From Rhizobium lusitanum (GTDB lineage Bacteria > Pseudomonadota > Alphaproteobacteria > Rhizobiales > Rhizobiaceae), in assembly GCF_014189535.1 (NCBI RefSeq), contig NZ_CP050305.1:62001-126000 (forward strand): DNA of 64,000 bases, given 5' to 3'. The stretch's first letter is position 1; each line of letters begins with the position of its first letter. This document shows, one piece after another, positions 48,700 through 58,500 of the stretch. The position numbers and the translations under genes are program-made. Below the pieces are notes generated by a model. The model was not told the origin of the DNA, did not search any database, and saw nothing but the letters and a program-made list of their open reading frames with translations.

Positions 48700-49000
48700 T
48701 CCGCTTAAAGCTGTCGGCACCAAAGATTTAAACGAAAAAGGCCGCACAACCGAGTAAGGCTGGCTGTTGTGTGCCATGGTGGCCTTACAGCGGGCCGGAT
48801 AGATTCCTTAAGATCACGTCAGCTTGACGCTTAGGCATCAACGTTAGGCCGAATTTAAGAGCGGTGACTATATCCGCGCAGAGTTCTTTGCTGATACAGT
48901 GAAACTCACGCGCGGCCTCTATTTTTTGCGTCGAATGTGCGATTATGCGCGAGAGATGCAGAAAGCTGTTATGCCGTACCCGCGGGTTACAGCCGGCCTC
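48700..49000. other. Intergenic
   Basis: No supported gene. The first part contains a partial hairpin (GCACAAC...GTTGTGTGC) after the beta-helix-like gene that may act as its transcript end. Confidence 0.35.
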
Positions 49001-49093
49001 ACGCGGCTCTTGGCTATTTGACGCCGTCGGAATATGCTGGCGGTGCAGTTACTTCGTTGGGCCAAAACGGCCTCACCAGCGTCGGAGGCTAAC
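49001..49093 (+). pseudogene. IS3-family OrfB C-terminal remnant
   Basis: The frame 'HAALGYLTPSEYAGG' followed by 'AVTSLGQNGL' and a stop at 49091-49093 matches the end of IS3 OrfB transposases, where 'H(S/A)ALGYLTP' is nearly invariant. The catalytic core is missing. It lies in the original DNA downstream of dnaE2. Confidence 0.6.
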
Positions 49094-49195
49094 GCTCCAA
49101 GCTGGACCACCAAACCCAAGCGCTTCAAACCCCGCATGTACTAACATTAGACCCGGATCAATCCGCGGGGGCATACCACGACCATCCATCGCCAA

Positions 49196-49226
49196 CTACC
49201 TAAAATCCCGCGTCTTCACCTTGATC
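49196..49226 (-). pseudogene. Displaced dnaE2 3' end, distal piece
   Basis: Read on the minus strand this encodes IKVKTRDFR and a TAG stop (49196-49198). It joins, across the IS66 element, with the codons at 51993-52014 to give LHLDAIKVKTRDFR, the expected end of a rhizobial DnaE2. It was cut off from its gene by the RIT element and then split by IS66. Confidence 0.85.
49219..49226. repeat. IS66 target duplication, left copy
   Basis: CCTTGATC here is identical to 51993-52000 on the other side of the IS66 element, the expected 8-bp target duplication. Confidence 0.92.
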
Positions 49227-49303
49227 GTAAGCGGTGTTTTGACCCCACCTTCCGGATCAGCTTGTGATTGACGATGTTGAGCCTGGAAAGAGGGTTTGGA
49301 CAT

Positions 49304-49747
49304 ATGCCGATTTCAGAGCTTACGCTTAAAACCAAGGATGATGAGCCGGTTCGTCGGTTCGAGGTTTTTACTGGTAGTGGTCGTCGTCGTGAATGGAGCG
49401 ACGAGCAGAAGGCGCAGATCATTGCGGAAAGCTATGAGCCCGGCGTGACGGTGTGCTCGGTGGCTCGGCTTCATGGGCTGGCATCGCAACAATTGTTCAC
49501 GTGGCGACGGCTTGCCCGCAGGCCGCTCGATACATTGCCGGACGAAGCACCAATGTTTGCGCCTGCGGTTATCGTCGCGCAGGACATGCCCGCGCCGAAG
49601 AAGGTACGGCAAGCGCGTTCACCGAGGAAGGCTCATGGCGACGCGGTGATTGAGCTGGAGATCGGTGGTGCGACAATCAGGATTGCGTCTGGCGCTGACG
49701 CCTCGACGATTGCAGCCGTCATTGCGGCCATGAAGGCCTCATCGTGA
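49304..49747 (+). CDS. IS66 accessory protein TnpA
   Basis: A 147-residue protein with a transposase-type helix-turn-helix ('EWSDEQKAQIIAESYEPG' to 'QLFTWRR'), required with TnpB for IS66 movement. The last codons overlap the tnpB start by four bases. I chose ATG 49304; an in-frame ATG at 49274 is possible. The C-terminal part ends in 'STIAAVIAAMKAS'. Confidence 0.9.
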   Translation: MPISELTLKTKDDEPVRRFEVFTGSGRRREWSDEQKAQIIAESYEPGVTVCSVARLHGLASQQLFTWRRLARRPLDTLPDEAPMFAPAVIVAQDMPAPKKVRQARSPRKAHGDAVIELEIGGATIRIASGADASTIAAVIAAMKASS

Positions 49748-50100
49748 TTGGTCCGTCCGGCGCGGTGAAAGTCATGATCGCCACCAAGCCTGTCGACTTC
49801 CGCAAAGGTGCGGAGGGGTTGGCTGCACTGGTTAAGGCCGAGATGGGAGCCGACCCGTTCTCCGGAACGATCTATGTGTTCAGGGCGAAGCGAACCGACC
49901 GCATCAAACTGATCTTCTGGGATGGCAGCGGCGTGTGCCTGGTCGCCAAGCGTCTTGAGGATGGCGAGTTCCATTGGCCGCGAATGCAAGACGGCGCGAT
50001 ACATCTGACATCCGCACAATTCTCGGCTTTATTCGAGGGGCTGAACTGGAAACGCGTGCATGCGCCAAGCGAAACGCGCACACCTGTTCAGGCCGGATAG
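49744..50100 (+). CDS. IS66 accessory protein TnpB
   Basis: A 118-residue IS66 Orf2-type protein with the typical 'VKVMIATKPVDFRKGAEGLA' and 'FWDGSGVCLVAKRLEDG' segments. It begins with GTG overlapping the tnpA stop. Its role in transposition is essential in studied elements, but the biochemical function is not clear. Confidence 0.92.
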   Translation: MIGPSGAVKVMIATKPVDFRKGAEGLAALVKAEMGADPFSGTIYVFRAKRTDRIKLIFWDGSGVCLVAKRLEDGEFHWPRMQDGAIHLTSAQFSALFEGLNWKRVHAPSETRTPVQAG

Positions 50101-50171
50101 CCGCCGCGACCAATTGAATCAGCTGTATCGAACATCTCGTTTTGGGCGGCAAAATATGCTGTTGTCGATCT

Positions 50172-51704
50172 ATGACGATAAGGGCGGACGAGCTTCCGGA
50201 TGACCTGAACGCGCTGAAAGCGATGGTGCTTTCGCGCGAGGCAGAGAATGCCCGCCTACGCCAGATCATCAAGGAATTGCAGCGCCACCGCTTTGGTCGC
50301 CGCGCCGAAACGCTTCCCGAGGATCAGCTTCTCTTGGGCTTGGAAGAGGCCGAACAGGTCGAGGCGGATGGTCTGGAAGCGAAGGAAGAAGCCTCGGCCG
50401 CTGTGCGTCAGGTACGCATTGCTAAACGCCGAACGAACCGGGGTTCGTTACCAGCCCACTTGCCGCGCATAGAGATGATCGTCGATATCGATGATCATGC
50501 CTGCCCAGGCTGCCGCCATGACCTACATCGGATCGGCGAAGACGTCAGCGAGAAGCTCGACATCATTCCGGCCCAGTTCCGGGTGCTGGTTGTTCGCCGC
50601 CCGAAGTATGCCTGCCGGGCCTGCGAGGATGTTGTCGTCCAGGCTCCGGCTCCCGCCCGGCTGATCGAAGGCGGCATTCCGACCGAAGCAACCGTCGCTC
50701 AGGTTCTGGTCTCCAAGTACGCCGATCATTTGCCGCTATATCGCCAAGCGCAAATCTACAAGCGGCAAGGCATAGACCTTGATCGCTCGACGCTCGCTGA
50801 TTGGGTCGGACGCGCCGCCTGGCATCTGCGGCCCGTTCATCAACGGCTGCTCGACGTGTTGAAGACATCTTCCAAGCTCTTTGCCGATGAGACAACAGCC
50901 CCCGTGCTCGATCCGGGACGCGGCAAGACCAAGACCGGGCAACTCTGGGCCTATGCTCGCGATGACCGGCCTTGGCAGGGAGACGATCCGCCAGGTGTCG
51001 TCTATGTCTACGCACCGGATCGCAAGGCCGAGCGCCCGATGGCGCACCTCGAAGGCTTCGTCGGCATTCTCCAGGTCGACGGGTACAGCGGCTATCGCCC
51101 GTTGGCTGCTAAGAACACCGTCTCTCTGGCTTTCTGCTGGTCGCATGTTCGTCGGCGCTTTTACGAGCTGGCCGCAGCCGGACCCGCACCCATTGCCACC
51201 GAGGCGCTGCGCCGCATTGCCGAACTCTACAGAAACGAAGACGAGATACGCGGCCGGACGCAAGATGACCGTCGTGCCATCAGACAGGAGAAGAGCCGTC
51301 CGATCACCGACAGCCTTGCACCCTGGTTCACCGAACAGCTCGGCCTCATCAGCCAGAAGACAAAGCTGGCCGAAGCGATCCGGTACACCCTGTCGCGCTG
51401 GGATGGGCTGACCAGGTTCATCGACGACGGCCGTATCGAGATCGACTCCAACACAGTCGAGCGATCCATCAGGCCAATTGCCCTCAATCGGAAAAATGCA
51501 CTCTTCGCGGGCTCCGACGCCGGGGCCGAGCACTGGGCGACCATCGCATCGCTCATCGAGACCGCCAAACTCAATGATGTCGAACCGCTTGGCTATCTCA
51601 CCGACGTGCTTACCAGGATCGCCAATGGCCACCCCAACAGTCAGATCGACGAGTTATTGCCCTGGTCGTACAGGGTCGATAAGCTTCTCCCGACAATAGA
51701 ATAG
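50172..51704 (+). CDS. IS66 transposase TnpC
   Basis: A 510-residue DDE transposase. An N-terminal leucine-rich helix ('LKAMVLSREAENARLRQIIK') is followed by a zinc-binding 'CPGCRHDL' with 'CRAC', then the catalytic region with 'FADETTAPVLDPG', 'QVDGYSGYRPL' and 'IEIDSNTVERSIRPIAL'. The start at 50172 suits the family; the frame extends ten codons upstream. It is uninterrupted and likely active. Confidence 0.93.
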   Translation: MTIRADELPDDLNALKAMVLSREAENARLRQIIKELQRHRFGRRAETLPEDQLLLGLEEAEQVEADGLEAKEEASAAVRQVRIAKRRTNRGSLPAHLPRIEMIVDIDDHACPGCRHDLHRIGEDVSEKLDIIPAQFRVLVVRRPKYACRACEDVVVQAPAPARLIEGGIPTEATVAQVLVSKYADHLPLYRQAQIYKRQGIDLDRSTLADWVGRAAWHLRPVHQRLLDVLKTSSKLFADETTAPVLDPGRGKTKTGQLWAYARDDRPWQGDDPPGVVYVYAPDRKAERPMAHLEGFVGILQVDGYSGYRPLAAKNTVSLAFCWSHVRRRFYELAAAGPAPIATEALRRIAELYRNEDEIRGRTQDDRRAIRQEKSRPITDSLAPWFTEQLGLISQKTKLAEAIRYTLSRWDGLTRFIDDGRIEIDSNTVERSIRPIALNRKNALFAGSDAGAEHWATIASLIETAKLNDVEPLGYLTDVLTRIANGHPNSQIDELLPWSYRVDKLLPTIE

Positions 51705-51706
51705 GC

Positions 51707-51946
51707 GTGGAGTGTGCCGTGACAGAGCAGAGCATCTCATGGGAGCAGGATGGAATCGACTCGGGCTGGTTCTTCGCCAAGAACGTCGGCTCAGTGAGAA
51801 GCAGTTTCAGCTATCGCCCTGGAGGCTGGTGGTTCCTTCCAAAGTGGTTGCCTGACACGGCAGAAAACGATGTCGGCCCCTTCAAAACCAAAACTGCCGC
51901 GTTGGCAGAAGCAGAGAGCCTAGCTGCCCACCAGCTCACGAAATAG
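51707..51946 (+). CDS. Small extra protein inside IS66
   Basis: A 79-residue frame starting with GTG three bases after tnpC and still inside the element. It is Trp-rich ('SFSYRPGGWWFLPKWLPD') and has no recognised domain. Some IS66 elements carry an additional small gene after tnpC. An alternative GTG start lies at 51719. Whether it helps transposition is unknown. Confidence 0.55.
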   Translation: MECAVTEQSISWEQDGIDSGWFFAKNVGSVRSSFSYRPGGWWFLPKWLPDTAENDVGPFKTKTAALAEAESLAAHQLTK

Positions 51947-51992
51947 CAGGAAGCATCAACTTCAGCCGCCATGGCCTCAGAACAGCGCTTAC

Positions 51993-52000
51993 CCTTGATC
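51993..52000. repeat. IS66 target duplication, right copy
   Basis: CCTTGATC, identical to 49219-49226. In the original sequence this octamer lay inside the last codons of dnaE2. Confidence 0.92.
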
Positions 52001-52014
52001 GCATCCAAATGCAG
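51993..52014 (-). pseudogene. Displaced dnaE2 3' end, proximal piece
   Basis: On the minus strand 52014-51999 reads LHLDA followed by the start of IK; the reading then continues at 49225 across IS66. Joining 55542 to 52014 restores 'RDIVDLHLDAIKVKTRDFR', a continuous dnaE2 ending. The break at 52014/52015 marks the left end of the RIT element. Confidence 0.85.
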
Positions 52015-52018
52015 ATAA

Positions 52019-52107
52019 GGATCTTATCCCGAGCCCGAGACTATGCCGATCAGGCTGCCTAAGCCTCGGGATTTCCGGTAAGAAACGCCGCATCGGCTCG
52101 GCATAGT
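52019..52107 (+). repeat. RIT left inverted repeat, 89 bp
   Basis: Identical in all 89 positions to the reverse complement of 55429-55517. It contains CTATGCCGA and its inversion TCGGCATAGT, probable recombinase-binding cores. It encodes the peptide [12 protein letters not shown] and a stop on the plus strand, the same words that end dnaE2 at the other repeat. Confidence 0.93.
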
Positions 52108-52144
52108 ATTCTGCCCTCCTTGCAACAATGCAAAGGAGATCAAG

Positions 52145-53377
52145 ATGACCACGACCATTAATCTTTACAGCCGCCAGCTATGGCAGCGGTTTGATGGGTG
52201 GATTTTTCGAGAGGACGTTGAAGGGTACATCACTCGGATGCAAGCTGCCGGCTATCGCCTGCGGTCAATCTGCCGGGCGACAAGGATGGTCGGAGAGTAT
52301 GCGCGGTGGCTTATCGATGATCATAACGATGGAAGTGATGTTTCACCCAAAACGGTCTCCAGTTTCCTGAGCCACCGAAGAAAGATTGGCAAGCTTCGAA
52401 ACGGAGATAGATCTGCCGTTTTCCGATTCCTTGCCGAACAGCTTGATGCTGGCGCCGTTGACGGCTTGCCCATTGCAGACCCGCACGAGCAGATTCTCAA
52501 CTCGTTCAGTGAGTACCTGAGAAGGACGCGTGGGTTTCATCCTACCACGATCAAGGCCAGCGTATACTACGCGCGGCCGTTTTTCAGGGAGATCTGGAAC
52601 GGGGCAGACGAGCTAGCGCAGATATCTCGTCAAGACATTATCAGCTACATTGAAAGGCACGTCCGTGATCGCAGTATAAGTACTATGCAAGGCGTCTTTA
52701 CGCGGTTGCGGTCATTCCTGCGATACCTGTTTACCGCAGGCTTGCTCGATAAGGATCTGTCATCGAGCATTCCGGCTATCAGCGGGCGCAGACACGCAAA
52801 GCTGCCAAAGTTCTTGACCCCTGTACAGCTGCAGAGTGTCCTGGATGCCTGCAATCGCACCACGTCGGCGGGGCGTCGTGACTATGCAATCCTGCTGCTG
52901 TTGGCCCGCTTGGGATTGCGTGCCCACGAAGTCTCAAAACTGGCGCTGGATGACATCGACTGGCAAATTGGTGTGGTTTCCATCACGGGCAAGGCCGGAA
53001 CGCAGTCCGTGTTGCCTCTGCCGTGCGACGTCGGAACGGCGATCGCAGACTATCTGGTAAACGATCGACCATCTTCAGTGTCACGGCAGGTCTTCCTGCG
53101 CCTTGAGACGCGGAAGGTGGGTTTCCCAACGGCTACCGGCGTCATTTTAGTCGCCACGAGGGCTTTGAAGCGCGCCGGCATTACCGGGATCGCAAACGTT
53201 CGATCGCATGTCTTCCGGCACACATTGGCGACAGATATGATTCGATCCGGTGCTACTCTAAATGAGATCGGCCAAGTCCTTCGACATCTGAGTCACGACA
53301 CCACACGGATTTACGCCAAGGTGGATCTTCCGCGTCTCCGCCTGCTGAGCCAGCCCTGGCCGGAGGGCGCCCGATGA
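52145..53377 (+). CDS. ritA: RIT tyrosine recombinase A
   Basis: A 410-residue tyrosine recombinase. A SAM-like N-terminal core-binding domain is followed by the catalytic domain: Arg in 'LARLGLRAHEVSKL' (near 258), HxxR in 'HVFRHTLATDMI' (near 355-358) and the nucleophile in 'DTTRIYAKVD' (near Tyr390). It starts 37 bases inside the left repeat. The end overlaps recombinase B by four bases (ATGA), so the three are translated together. Confidence 0.9.
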   Translation: MTTTINLYSRQLWQRFDGWIFREDVEGYITRMQAAGYRLRSICRATRMVGEYARWLIDDHNDGSDVSPKTVSSFLSHRRKIGKLRNGDRSAVFRFLAEQLDAGAVDGLPIADPHEQILNSFSEYLRRTRGFHPTTIKASVYYARPFFREIWNGADELAQISRQDIISYIERHVRDRSISTMQGVFTRLRSFLRYLFTAGLLDKDLSSSIPAISGRRHAKLPKFLTPVQLQSVLDACNRTTSAGRRDYAILLLLARLGLRAHEVSKLALDDIDWQIGVVSITGKAGTQSVLPLPCDVGTAIADYLVNDRPSSVSRQVFLRLETRKVGFPTATGVILVATRALKRAGITGIANVRSHVFRHTLATDMIRSGATLNEIGQVLRHLSHDTTRIYAKVDLPRLRLLSQPWPEGAR

Positions 53378-54294
53378 CAAAACTCCACGGCTCTCTTGAG
53401 ACTTATCTCCTGACAAAGCGAGCGCTGGGCTTCAAACTAAATGATGAAGGCAAACTCCGCAACTTCGTCGCTTTCATGGATAGGCGGGGAGCGACGGTCG
53501 TCACAGGCAAACTGGCAATAGAATGGGCTGGAAGCTCGGCTGGCCCGGCAACGTGGGCGATCCGGCTCTCGGCGGTTCGAACATTCGCCCGGTATCTCGC
53601 CGACACCGCGCCACTCACCGAGATCCCCCCAACCGGGGTGTTTCCGCAGCATCACCGGCCACAACCTCACATTTATACCGCGGAGGAGATCGAAGCCCTT
53701 CTCTCGGAGATAAAGCGATGGCGCTCCAGGAATGGCTTCGGGCAATGGACCTTCCATTGCTGCATTGGTCTGCTGGCAGTGACCGGAATGCGGCTTGGAG
53801 AAGCTATCCGTCTCAAGCGTTCAGATGTAGATCTCGATGCCGGCGTTATTTCCGTCGAAGAGTCGAAGTTCGGCAAATCGCGGATCGTTCCGGTCCATCA
53901 GACGACCGTCGCGGTGCTTCGGGATTATTGTGAACGGCGGGATGCCAGCCCGCCAAGGCGGCTGAGCGATCACTTTTTCGTCGGCGAACGTGGCAAAGGA
54001 CTGCATATCCAGCGCGTCGAGTTGGTCTTCATAACGAGTATTCGGCGCGCCGGCCTTCGCGGAGCTGTCGGGACACGCGGCCCGAGGATCCACGACCTTC
54101 GGCACACCTATGCCGTCAACACACTGTTGCGATGGTACGAGTCCGGGGACGACGTCGACCGGATGCTTCCGGTCTTGTCCACCTATCTCGGACACACCCA
54201 CACCCGCGACACGTATTGGTATCTATCGGCGTGCCCGGAACTGATGCGCCATGCCGCCGATCGTTTGGAAAGAAGATGGGGGGCGACGCCATGA
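53374..54294 (+). CDS. ritB: RIT tyrosine recombinase B
   Basis: A 306-residue tyrosine recombinase. 'TGMRLGEAIRLKRSDVDLD' carries the first catalytic Arg, 'RIHDLRHTYAVNTLL' the HxxR, and 'TRDTYWYLSA' the nucleophilic tyrosine. It overlaps both neighbours by ATGA junctions. In RIT elements the three proteins are distinct paralogue types; this is the shortest here. Confidence 0.9.
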   Translation: MTKLHGSLETYLLTKRALGFKLNDEGKLRNFVAFMDRRGATVVTGKLAIEWAGSSAGPATWAIRLSAVRTFARYLADTAPLTEIPPTGVFPQHHRPQPHIYTAEEIEALLSEIKRWRSRNGFGQWTFHCCIGLLAVTGMRLGEAIRLKRSDVDLDAGVISVEESKFGKSRIVPVHQTTVAVLRDYCERRDASPPRRLSDHFFVGERGKGLHIQRVELVFITSIRRAGLRGAVGTRGPRIHDLRHTYAVNTLLRWYESGDDVDRMLPVLSTYLGHTHTRDTYWYLSACPELMRHAADRLERRWGATP

Positions 54295-55289
54295 CTCTGA
54301 CGATCCTTCCGTCCTTGATCGAGCGTTTCTTCACTCAGCGGCTGATGCAACAGCGGAATGTCAGCGCCAACACGATTGCCTCCTATAGGGATACGTTTCG
54401 GCTGCTTCTTCGTTTCGCGTCGAAGCAAGTTGGTCGACTGCCGTCACAGCTGGACCTCGCCGACCTGGACGCCCCGCTGATCGCCGGCTTCCTTGAGCAC
54501 TTGGAGGTTGAGCGGAGCATCGGAGCACGGTCACGCAATCTGCGGCTGACGTCCATCAGGACGTTCTTTCGTTTCGTTGCGTTCGAAGAACCGGCATATA
54601 GCTTGCAGATTCAACGTGTCCTCGCGATCCCTCCAAAACGCGTTGCGCGTCGAGAAGTCGAATTCCTCGGACGAACCGAGATAGAGGCAATTCTCGCCGT
54701 TCCCGATAAGATGACCTGGGCTGGCCGCCGCGACTACACGCTGTTGCTCGTGGCGGTACAGACCGGCTTGAGACTCTCCGAGATTACTGGCCTTAATCGC
54801 GATGCCATTCAGCTCGGCGCTGGCGCGCATATTCGATGCGTCGGAAAGGGGCGAAAGGAGAGAAGTACCCCGCTAACCAAACTGGCACGGGAGGCCGTCA
54901 AGAAGTGGCTCACTGAACCACCGCGTCACCGATCGACAGCGCTTTTTCCAACCGTCCATGGAGATCGCATGAGTGCCGACGCGGTACAGTTCATGCTGTC
55001 TAAATACGTGAGCGTCGCAGCGGAGACCTGTCGCTCCCTGAGGGCAAAACGCGTATCACCGCACACGCTTCGGCACAGCGCCGCCATGGAGCTGCTATTG
55101 GCCGGTGTCGATCTGACGGTGATTGCGCTATGGCTTGGTCACGAGTCGAGTCAAACAACGCTGACCTATCTCCATGCGCATATCGCGCTCAAGGAGGCCG
55201 CTTTGGCGAGGGTGACGCCGCTGGAGGGACGGAAAGCGAGCCGTTTCGTACCGGATGATAAGCTGCTGTCATTCTTGAACGCGCTCTAA
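54291..55289 (+). CDS. ritC: RIT tyrosine recombinase C
   Basis: A 332-residue tyrosine recombinase of XerC/D type. 'VQTGLRLSEITGLNRDAIQL', 'SPHTLRHSAAMELLLAG' and 'SSQTTLTYLHAH' hold Arg, HxxR and Tyr. I chose ATG 54291, which overlaps the recombinase B stop; an extension further upstream would run through the previous gene. About 140 bases separate its stop from the right repeat. Confidence 0.9.
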   Translation: MTLTILPSLIERFFTQRLMQQRNVSANTIASYRDTFRLLLRFASKQVGRLPSQLDLADLDAPLIAGFLEHLEVERSIGARSRNLRLTSIRTFFRFVAFEEPAYSLQIQRVLAIPPKRVARREVEFLGRTEIEAILAVPDKMTWAGRRDYTLLLVAVQTGLRLSEITGLNRDAIQLGAGAHIRCVGKGRKERSTPLTKLAREAVKKWLTEPPRHRSTALFPTVHGDRMSADAVQFMLSKYVSVAAETCRSLRAKRVSPHTLRHSAAMELLLAGVDLTVIALWLGHESSQTTLTYLHAHIALKEAALARVTPLEGRKASRFVPDDKLLSFLNAL

Positions 55290-55428
55290 TCAGCCGAAGC
55301 GAGCGCCGGCCATTGGTCGCCCGGCGCTCGCAACTACCGCTGGCTGTTTTCGCCCGAACAGCGCTCTGCATGCGCTGCTCGGGGTTGCCGTCGCCGATGA
55401 GATCTTGCTTGCTTGTCTTCCTACCCAA

Positions 55429-55517
55429 ACTATGCCGAGCCGATGCGGCGTTTCTTACCGGAAATCCCGAGGCTTAGGCAGCCTGATCGGCATAGTCTCG
55501 GGCTCGGGATAAGATCC
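55429..55517 (-). repeat. RIT right inverted repeat, 89 bp
   Basis: Exact inverse of 52019-52107. It overlaps the last codons of dnaE2 on the minus strand and provides '[20 protein letters not shown]' and the TAA stop at 55455-55457. Thus the terminal repeat is also coding sequence for the host gene. Confidence 0.93.
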
Positions 55518-58500
55518 CTTATGCCGAACTCGGCATAAGGGATCGACGATATCCCGCGCCCGTGGCCCCTTCGGAAACCCGCGCGGATCCGGCACCGGCG
55601 ACCCATGATGAAACTCATCCCCTCGCCCATGCGGCAGCGGAAAGACAGCATCACGATCCCCAACACTTGCCAGCTCCGCCGACAGATCACTCAGCCGATG
55701 TGCCACAAGATGCACAACCTCCCCTTCCCGCTGAATGCGGCCATAAACACCGATCATGCCGGCGCCCAGCACGACACGGCGGTATTTCTCGAAGGTCTTT
55801 AGCCAGACAACGAGATTGGCGATGCCGCTCTCATCCTCGATGGTGATGAACATCACACCCTTGGCGGAACCCGGCCGCTGGCGAACGAGCACGAGGCCGG
55901 CGGCCTCGAGCCATGTGCCATCGCGGGCCTGCATCGCATCGCGGCAGGTGACAATACGGCGCTTCGCCAGATCGGCGCGCAGGAATGAAAGCGGATGGTT
56001 GCGCAAGGTCAATCCGACATGGCCGTAGTCCTCGACCACCTCGCCGCCTGATGTCATCGGCCTCAACGTGACCGTCGGCTCATCGAGCTCCGGCACGGTC
56101 TCGTTTTCGCGGGCGGATGCGGCCGCAAACAGTGGTAGCGGCTCGTCCCGCAATGCCTTGATCGCCCAGAGCGCCTCGCGCCTGGCAAGTTTCAGCGACG
56201 GCTGGAAGGCATCGGCTTCGGCGAGTTCAACCAGCGAGGCTGCCGGCACACCGGCACGGCGCCAGAGATCATCGACCGAGGCAAAAGGTTGGTCGGCCCG
56301 CGCCGCGACGATTGCCGCGGCATCGGCATTGGCAAGCCCCTTGACCATCCGCAGACCAAGCCGCACGGCAAACCGCTCTTCGTCACCCGTCGGCTCGAGC
56401 GTGCAATCCCAGCGGCTGGCGTTGACGCAGACGGGGCGCACCTCGACGCCGTGATCGCGTGCATCACGAACAATCTGGGCTGGTGCGTAAAAGCCCATCG
56501 GCTGGGCATTGAGGAGAGCGGCGCAGAAGACGTCGGGATGCCAGCATTTCAGCCAGGAGGAGGCATAGGCGATCAGGGCGAAGGAGGCCGCATGGCTTTC
56601 CGGAAAACCGTAGCTGCCAAACCCTTCGAGCTGCTTGAAGGTCTTTTCGGCAAACCCCTGCTCGTAGCCATTCTCCACCATGCCGGAGATGAGTTTTTGG
56701 CCGAACTTGGAAACGCCGCCAGTATGCTTGAACGTTGCCATGGCGCGGCGCAGCTGATCGGCCTCGCCCGGCGTAAAACCGGCGCATTCGATCGCCACCC
56801 GCATCGCCTGCTCCTGGAACAGCGGCACGCCGAGCGTCTTGCCGAGCACCTTCTCCAGCTCGGGCTTCGGATAGACGACCTTCTCCTTACCCTCCCGGCG
56901 CCTGAGATAGGGATGCACCATGTCGCCCTGGATCGGGCCGGGTCGGACGATCGCCACCTCGATGACGAGATCATAGAAGGTGCGCGGCTTGATGCGCGGC
57001 AGCATCGACATCTGCGCCCGGCTTTCGATCTGGAAGGTGCCAAGCGTGTCGGCCTTCCTGATCATCGCATAGGTACGCGGATCCTCGGGCGGGATGGTGG
57101 CAAGATCGAGAGTAATGCCCTTGTGCTGGCCAAGAAGATCAAAGCCCCGCTTCATGCAGGAGAGCATGCCGAGCGCCAGGCAATCGACCTTCATGAACTT
57201 CAGGATGTCGATATCGTCCTTGTCCCACTCGATCACCTGCCGCTCAGTCATGGCCGCCGGCTCGATCGGCACAAGCTCGTCGAGACGGTCACGGGTGAGC
57301 ACAAAGCCGCCGGGGTGTTGGGAGAGATGGCGCGGGGCGCCCATCAGCTGCCGGGCAAGTTTTAGCGTCAGGCGTAGGCGCCGATCGCCCAGATTGAGAT
57401 TGAGCTCCTTGGCGTGCTGTTCGCCAACGTCCTCGCCCCAGCCCCAGACATTGGAGGAAAGCATCTTGGTCATGTCCTCCGGCAGGCCGAGCGCCTTGCC
57501 GACATCGCGCACTGCTCCCTTGGAGCGATAGCGAATGACGGTCGAGCATAGTGCTGCGTGATCGCGACCATAGGTCTCGAACACCCATTGCATGACAATC
57601 TCGCGCCGCTCGTGCTCGAAATCGACATCGATATCCGGCGGCTCGCGACGCTCCTCGGAAACGAAACGCTCGAACAGCAGGTCGTTGATATCAGGGTCGA
57701 TCGAAGTGATGCCGAGCACATAGCAGACAGAAGAATTGGCAGCCGATCCCCTGCCCTGACAGAGAATGTCCTTGGATCGGGCAAAGCGGACGATCGAGTT
57801 CACCGTCAGGAAGTATGGCGCATATTGCAGCCTCTCGATCAGCCGCAACTCGTGCTCGAGGTTCTTGCGCACCTTGTCCGGCAATCCCTCCGGATAGCGC
57901 CAGGTGGCACCCTCCCACGTCAATTGCTCCAATGTCTGCTGCGGCGTCAGTTCCGGATGGGCGCGCTCCTCCGGATATTGATAGGCAAGCTCATCGAGCG
58001 AGAAGCGACAGCGCTCCATGATTTCGACGGTGCGAGCAAGCGCTTCCGGATAGCGAGAAAACAGCCGCGCCATTTCTTCCGGCGGCTTCAGATAGCGATC
58101 GGCATGCCGTTCCCGCCGAAAACCGGCATCGTCGATGGTGACGGTGTGGCGAATGCAGGTGACGACGTCCTGCAGGATGCGCCGCTCCGGCACATGAAAC
58201 AGCACGTCGTTGGTGACGACAGTGGCAACACCCATGGCCACCGCCATATTCGACAATTCGTGCAGGCGCATCTGGTCGTTCGGCCGGCGGCGCAGCGTCA
58301 GCGCCAGATAGGCGCGGTCGCCAAAAGCCTCGCGCAGGCGACGCAGGTTGAGAGCACAGGTGTCATCTGCCTGGTCGGGGAGGAAGACCGCAATCAGTCC
58401 CTCGCCATAGGCAACGAGATCGGTCCAATCGAGCCGGCATTTCGCCTTGCCGCCGCGCTTCTTGCCAAGCGACAGCAGCCGGCAAAGCCTGGCATAGGCG

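Larger units (their letters stand above)
49227..51992 (+). mobile_element. Intact IS66-family element
   Basis: The element is 2766 bp. Its ends are GTAAGCGGTGTT at 49227 and, inverted, GTAAGCGCTGTT ending at 51992. An exact 8-bp duplication, CCTTGATC, flanks it. It encodes TnpA, TnpB and TnpC plus one extra small gene. All three transposition genes are uninterrupted, in contrast to the IS21 and IS6 copies, which points to a recent arrival. Confidence 0.93.
52015..55541 (+). mobile_element. Recombinase-in-trio (RIT) element
   Basis: The element is about 3.5 kb. It has three overlapping tyrosine-recombinase genes in tandem between 89-bp perfect inverted repeats, the defining layout of RIT elements. 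Boundaries are inferred from reconstructing the target: removing 52015-55541 restores the dnaE2 reading frame exactly. It sits in the 3' end of dnaE2, and its right terminal repeat supplies a substitute end for that gene. No other cargo is seen. Confidence 0.88.

Noticed and set aside
50736..51632. 298-codon minus-strand frame inside tnpC
   Set aside because: Antisense to the IS66 transposase core.
56289..57365. 358-codon plus-strand frame inside dnaE2
   Set aside because: Antisense to the DnaE2 palm region; no ribosome site or domain.
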